In this document: positions 60,653-64,000 of the stretch, one piece after another
Position numbering within the stretch: the stretch's first letter is position 1
How the letters are laid out: each line of letters starts with the position of its first letter
NCBI RefSeq assembly: GCF_002257665.1
Contig: NZ_MQWB01000001.1
Coordinates: 3,014,619-3,078,618 of the forward strand
DNA length: 64,000 nt
Reading direction: 5' to 3'
Source of the DNA: Rubricoccus marinus
GTDB lineage: Bacteria > Bacteroidota > Rhodothermia > Rhodothermales > Rubricoccaceae
Made by a program: the position numbers and the translations under genes
The notes under the pieces: model-generated
What the model saw: the letters and a program-made list of their open reading frames with translations, nothing else
Told to the model about the DNA's origin: nothing
Databases searched by the model: none

Positions 60653-62764
60653 CTAGGCGCCGTACTCCGCGTTCAGCGCTACGATGCCGCTGGCGTCGCC
60701 GATTACGGTCACGCGGTCGCCTTCCTCCAGGACCGTCGAGCCGCTCGGGACCACGATCTGGCCGTCGCGGCGGATCAGCGCCACGAGCGTGCCCGCGGGG
60801 AAACGCACGTCGCGGAGCGGACGCCCGACGAGGCCGGCGGTCGCGCCAGAGGCCTCGACCGCGAGCGAGACGTAGCGGTCGTGCGCGAGCAGCGTTTCTT
60901 TCAGTTCGGGCTCGGTCTCGGCGCCGTTCCAGGCGTCCAGGAAGCCGTCCTCGTCGATGCGGCTCGCGATGTTGGCCAGCGTACGGAGGTGCTGGCCCGG
61001 CGGCTCCTCGGGCGAGATGAGAAAAAAGATGGCGTTCACGACCTCGCCAGAGGCGTGCGCGTTCTCGGGGTCCTCGAAGCGGATCTCGATGCCGGTCTTG
61101 GAGCGCACCATCACGAGGTGCGAGCCGCTGACCGATGCCAGGCGCTGGTGCGGCAGCGCGGCCCCGTGCGAGACCGGCGTGACGCCGTAGCGCGAGCCCG
61201 CTTCGAAGCCTCTGGCGAGAACGTCGTGCGTGACCGGGAGGTGCTGCGCGAGCAGGACGGACGCGAGGCGGACGGTCTCCTCGTAGCTCGTGCCCGCGTC
61301 CACGTCCAGCACGGCTGAGCGCGTGACCAAGCGCTCGAACGAGGTCTCGTCGGCCATGCCCTTGTCCTTCAGGATGGTGCGGAGCTCGCCGTCCAGGCCG
61401 TCATACTGCCGGGCGCCGAGACGGGCGAAGAGGTGGTAGATCGCGCCCTCGCGGATCACGTCGGGGTTGGGCCGCACGTAGTAGTAGTACCACGCCACGC
61501 CCGCGAGGATGAGCAGGCTGCTCAGTCCAATGGCGAGGCCGCCGAGCTGCGCCACGAGAAGGACCGGCGTGATGATGCCGATGATCTGCAGCCACGGGTA
61601 CAGCGGAGAGCGGTAGCCCGGCACGTAGCCCGCGATCCGGCTCTCGCGCATCACGATCACGGCCACGTTGAGCAGCCCGAAGATGAGGAGTTGAAACGCG
61701 CTCGCCAGCTTCGCGATGCCCTCCACGTCGAGCAGGAGGATCACGGCGATCATCAGGCCGGACGTGACCAAGACCGCAGGAACCGGCGTGCCGAACCGGC
61801 CAAGCGTGCCCAGGCGCTTGGTGACGAGGTGGTCCTTCGCCATCGCGTACGGATACCGGCTGGCGGAGAGAATCCCCGCGTTGCCCGTGCTCGCAAACGC
61901 CGCGATCGCCGCGATCACGATGAGCAGCAGCCCCAGGCGCCCCGGCAGCCACGTAAAGAACGCCTCGGCGGCGGTGGCCACAGGCGTGAGATCACTGCGG
62001 AGCTCGCTCGGGTCCAGGACCGCCACCATGATGAACACACCCACAACGTAGATGAACGTCGCCGTCAGCAGCGAGAGGATCATCCCCAGCGGGATGTTGC
62101 GGTCGGGGTTCTGTACCTCCTCGGCCACGCTCGCCACTTTGGTCAGGCCAGCGTAGCTCACGAACACGAGCCCGATGGTGCCGACCAAACCGCTGGTGCC
62201 GAACGGCGCGAACGGCGTGAGTTGTGTCGCCACTTCTTCTCCGCCCAGCCCCGCGACGGCGATGAGCCCCTGGATCACGAAAAAGCCCAGCACGCCCACG
62301 AGGATCGCCACGAAGATGCGCTGGAGCCCCGTCGTCTCCTTCGCGCCAAAGATGTTCAGCGCCGCAAACGCGACCGTGAAGCCCACCGCCAGAGGCTTGA
62401 CCGGGATATCGAGGAAGAACACGAGGTACGCGCCCATGCCGACCAGCGCAAAGGCGCTTTTGAGCACGAGGGCCAGCCACGTGCCCAGCCCGCCCACGGT
62501 CCCCGCCAGAGGCCCGAGGCTGCGGTCCAGGAAGTAGTACGCCCCGCCGGCCTTTGGCATCGCCGTGCTGAGTTCGGCGACGGAGAACATGGCCGGCAGG
62601 ATGAGCACGCCCGCGAGCAAGTACGCGAGGATGGCGGCCGGGCCGGCCTTGGCTGTCGCGAGGCCCGGCAGCAGGAAAAAGCCGGAGCTAAACATGGCCC
62701 CGGTGCTGACGGCGTAGACGTCGAACAGCGTGAGGGTCTTCTTGAGGGATTTCTGCTTCGCCAC
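60653..62764 (-). CDS. APC-superfamily amino-acid permease fused to EIIA-like and RCK_C domains
   Basis: 703 residues from GTG 62764 (MAKQKSLKKTLTLFDVYAVS). The first ~430 residues are a 12-helix APC transporter: TGAMFSSGFFLLPGLATAKA in TM1, SVAELSTAMPKAGGAYYFLD and GLTKVASVAEEVQNPDRNIP are hallmark segments. The cytoplasmic tail holds a PTS EIIA type 2-like domain (about 460-610; VSHGAALPHQRLASVSGSHL with the candidate His) and a C-terminal RCK_C/TrkA_C domain (about 620-700; TAGLVGRPLRDVRFPAGTLV, VPSGSTVLEEGDRVTVIGDA). This fusion suggests transport gated by a cytoplasmic ligand or phosphorylation; substrate unknown. Divergent neighbours are bL31 and a phosphorylase; the zinc ribbon gene lies 71 bp upstream on the same strand. 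Confidence 0.9.
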   Translation of the reverse strand: MAKQKSLKKTLTLFDVYAVSTGAMFSSGFFLLPGLATAKAGPAAILAYLLAGVLILPAMFSVAELSTAMPKAGGAYYFLDRSLGPLAGTVGGLGTWLALVLKSAFALVGMGAYLVFFLDIPVKPLAVGFTVAFAALNIFGAKETTGLQRIFVAILVGVLGFFVIQGLIAVAGLGGEEVATQLTPFAPFGTSGLVGTIGLVFVSYAGLTKVASVAEEVQNPDRNIPLGMILSLLTATFIYVVGVFIMVAVLDPSELRSDLTPVATAAEAFFTWLPGRLGLLLIVIAAIAAFASTGNAGILSASRYPYAMAKDHLVTKRLGTLGRFGTPVPAVLVTSGLMIAVILLLDVEGIAKLASAFQLLIFGLLNVAVIVMRESRIAGYVPGYRSPLYPWLQIIGIITPVLLVAQLGGLAIGLSSLLILAGVAWYYYYVRPNPDVIREGAIYHLFARLGARQYDGLDGELRTILKDKGMADETSFERLVTRSAVLDVDAGTSYEETVRLASVLLAQHLPVTHDVLARGFEAGSRYGVTPVSHGAALPHQRLASVSGSHLVMVRSKTGIEIRFEDPENAHASGEVVNAIFFLISPEEPPGQHLRTLANIASRIDEDGFLDAWNGAETEPELKETLLAHDRYVSLAVEASGATAGLVGRPLRDVRFPAGTLVALIRRDGQIVVPSGSTVLEEGDRVTVIGDASGIVALNAEYGA

Positions 62765-62835
62765 AGAGTCGGGGTGAGGTGTGCGACGACGAACCCGTCG
62801 GACCGCGGAGTGGGGCCTCTGGCGCCAGAGGGCGC

Positions 62836-63078
62836 TCAGGAACCGTAGGCAGGCACCTCGTCGTGGTCGAGGAGAGCGTCTACCGGCGGGAGGTCATGAT
62901 ACCAGTCCACGTGGGGGCTCCACCCGGAGCAGGCCAAGCACTGCGTCTGCTTCCACGTCGTGCGGCACTTCGGGCAGGTGCCGCCGGTCTCGAACGTGTT
63001 CCAGACGTGGCCGCACGAGCACGTCCACCGCGCGGAGGCGCTCGGCTCCCAGGCACACTTCGGGCAGGCGATCTTCAT
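62836..63078 (-). CDS. Small zinc-ribbon protein (80 aa)
   Basis: ATG 63078 gives MKIACPKCAWEPSASARWTC followed by SCGHVWNTFETGGTCPKCRT and QCLACSGWSPHVDWYHDLPP. Cys pairs CPKC, CSC, CPKC and CLAC give up to two zinc ribbon sites. No other domain. Similar short double zinc-ribbon proteins are common and uncharacterised. It starts 71 bp upstream of the APC transporter gene on the same strand and is divergent from bL31. Confidence 0.75.
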   Translation of the reverse strand: MKIACPKCAWEPSASARWTCSCGHVWNTFETGGTCPKCRTTWKQTQCLACSGWSPHVDWYHDLPPVDALLDHDEVPAYGS

Positions 63079-63176
63079 GGCACGCGGTAGAGCGGGGGCC
63101 CGATCCTACAGCGCGTGGCCCGCAGGGTTCGCGCGCCCGGCGCTGTGCAAAGACCGGGGGAACACGCGCCGGGAGG

Positions 63177-63208
63177 ATTGGCGCCGTGCGGGCGGCGCTC
63201 TACCTTTC
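63177..63208 (+). promoter_or_regulatory. Bacteroidota-type promoter for the bL31 gene
   Basis: ATTG at 63177-63180 and TACCTTTC at 63201-63208 (7 of 8 positions of TAnnTTTG) with 20 bp between. Both elements and the spacing fit the Bacteroidota primary-sigma consensus. Transcription would start near 63214, about 58 nt before ATG 63272, placing the palindrome 63238-63255 in the leader. Confidence 0.55.
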
Positions 63209-63237
63209 GCGTCCGCGCAACGCTGCGCCCGATTCCC

Positions 63238-63255
63238 GCCTCTGGCGCCAGAGGC
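63238..63255. repeat. 18-bp palindrome GCCTCTGGCGCCAGAGGC in the bL31 leader
   Basis: Perfect dimer of the 10-bp element, ending 16 nt before the rpmE start codon. Transcribed from the promoter at 63177-63208 it would form a hairpin close to the translation start. Confidence 0.9.
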
Positions 63256-63271
63256 TCCGATCCCGAGACCT

Positions 63272-63559
63272 ATGCAGGCCGACATCCACCCCGACTACTC
63301 GTTCCTCACCGTCAAGCTCGCCGACGGCACCGAGTTCGTGACGCGCTCCACGATGGACCGCGAGCGGCTCAACTCTGAGGTCGACTCCTCGAACCACCCG
63401 TTCTATACGGGCAAGCGCACCATGGTCGACACCGCGGGCCGCGTCGAGAAGTTCCGCCAGCGTTACGGTGACGCGCAGGCCAAGCAGATCGCCGCCGACG
63501 AGGCCGCGAACGCTGCCGAAGAGGCCGAGAAGGCCGCAGCCGAAGGCGCCGAGGCGTAG
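63272..63559 (+). CDS. rpmE: 50S ribosomal protein L31 (zinc-free form) with Ala/Glu-rich tail
   Basis: 95 residues. The bL31 signature is clear: DIHPDY near the start, RSTMDRERLNSEVDSSNHPF and YTGKRTMVDTAGRVEKFRQRYG. The zinc-binding cysteines of the C+ form are absent (LADG where CSCG would be, VDSSNHPF where VCSKCHPF would be), so this is the C- form. The final ~25 residues are Ala/Glu-rich (AADEAANAAEEAEKAAAEGA), a helical tail beyond the usual end. Start ATG 63272 sits in GACCTATG. Followed by an intrinsic terminator. Confidence 0.94.
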   Translation: MQADIHPDYSFLTVKLADGTEFVTRSTMDRERLNSEVDSSNHPFYTGKRTMVDTAGRVEKFRQRYGDAQAKQIAADEAANAAEEAEKAAAEGAEA

Positions 63560-63580
63560 CCTCCCGCCGATCCGACTCTG

Positions 63581-63618
63581 CGAGGCCGCTTCCCGACGGA
63601 GGCGGCCTCGTTCCATTT
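63581..63618 (+). terminator. Intrinsic terminator of rpmE
   Basis: Nine-bp stem CGAGGCCGC (63581-63589) with GCGGCCTCG (63602-63610) and a 12-nt loop, followed by TTCCATTT. It begins 22 bp after the bL31 stop and does not use the 10-bp element. Confidence 0.75.
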
Positions 63619-63713
63619 GCGCCTCTGGCGCCGGCGCCCGACCCGTTCTGCGCCCCGGCACCTCGCCAGAGGCCCCGCGTTCCGACCTTCCGCTCTCCAC
63701 TCCCCGCGTTCCC

Positions 63714-64000
63714 GTGCCAGACCTCGACGTTGTCCGCCTCCTCACCGCCAAGCGCGACGGCGCGCGCCTCTCGCCAGAGGACGTGACCGCCCTCGTCGCC
63801 GCCTACACCTCTGGCGACGTGCCGGACTACCAGATGGCGGCGTTCCTGATGGCGGCGTTTATCCGCGGCTTGGACGAGTCGGAGTCGGCGGCGTACACCC
63901 GCGCGATGCTGCACTCGGGCGAGGTGCTGGACCTCAGCGACCTGCCCGGCACCAAGGTGGACAAGCACTCCACCGGCGGCGTGGGCGACAAGGTCTCGCT
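63714..64000 (+). CDS. Thymidine/pyrimidine-nucleoside phosphorylase (N-terminal part)
   Basis: Ninety-five codons from GTG 63714 run to the window edge. VPDLDVVRLLTAKRDGARLS, LVAAYTSGDVPDYQMAAFLM, AAFIRGLDESESAAYTRAML and VDKHSTGGVGDKVS match the N-terminal domain of thymidine phosphorylase/pyrimidine-nucleoside phosphorylase, where KHSTGGVGDK binds phosphate. It splits pyrimidine nucleosides with phosphate to give the base and (deoxy)ribose-1-phosphate. Thymidine and broad-specificity enzymes cannot be separated from this fragment, so no symbol is given. Two 10-bp element copies lie within 63766-63819. Confidence 0.9.
   Translation, partial: MPDLDVVRLLTAKRDGARLSPEDVTALVAAYTSGDVPDYQMAAFLMAAFIRGLDESESAAYTRAMLHSGEVLDLSDLPGTKVDKHSTGGVGDKVS

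Overview
The window is high-GC DNA (about two thirds G+C by eye) from a Gram-negative bacterium of the Bacteroidota/Rhodothermota group. The pointers are TonB-dependent receptors with carboxypeptidase-type regulatory domains, a PorV/PorQ-family protein, two surface proteins with type IX secretion (T9SS) C-terminal signals, a YpdA-type bacillithiol-disulfide reductase, a Rho factor with a long disordered basic N-terminus, and start codons that mostly lack a Shine-Dalgarno sequence. A member of the Rhodothermales (Rubricoccaceae-like) fits best; that placement is inference. I see no rRNA, tRNA, CRISPR array, transposase or prophage gene, so this looks like ordinary chromosome.

Layout. 1-7.3 kb: an exported Dps-like protein (partial), lysS, a small coiled-coil protein, two paralogous membrane-anchored beta-domain proteins and a membrane protein. 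7.3-21.8 kb: a CoA-binding protein, an AbgT transporter, rho, rnhB, a TraB/GumN protein, aroK, truA, a Kelch lipoprotein, arcA, tadA, a YpdA-like reductase and a seven-haem TPR cytochrome lipoprotein. 21.9-29.8 kb: a surface module (TonB receptor, large secreted protein, PorV-like protein) followed by a 1-kb non-coding region with a promoter. 30.8-34.3 kb: rhodanese, sufE, a GDPD lipoprotein and a TPR protein. 34.4-37.8 kb: an EVE-McrB/McrC-like type IV restriction pair. 38-41 kb: uvrB and an epimerase. 41-46.4 kb: a Fec-type signalling locus (ECF sigma, lipoprotein, FecR, FecA-like receptor). 46.5-52.9 kb: tandem lipoproteins, an EEP-family lipoprotein, a Tricorn protease and a TIGR02587/TIGR02588 pair. 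53.6-57.4 kb: the oxidative pentose-phosphate genes gnd and zwf with a lipoprotein between them. 57.5-64 kb: a second T9SS cargo, a metzincin-like membrane protein, an APC transporter with EIIA and RCK_C domains, a zinc ribbon protein, ribosomal protein bL31 and the start of a pyrimidine nucleoside phosphorylase.

The most striking signal is not a gene. A 10-bp word, GCCTCTGGCG (reverse complement CGCCAGAGGC), recurs at roughly 3-4 copies per kb, on the order of 200 copies, inside and between genes, on both strands and in all reading frames. Two copies often fuse head-to-head into an 18-bp palindrome, in either of two arrangements. Seven of the eight convergent gene pairs here have such an inverted pair between their stop codons. 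The word is missing from a block of about 8 kb holding the surface-protein module, and from uvrB. The pattern resembles the DNA uptake sequences of Neisseria/Pasteurellaceae or the HIP1 palindrome of cyanobacteria. I do not know of a description for this word. Three 7-bp tandem repeat arrays also lie beside genes.
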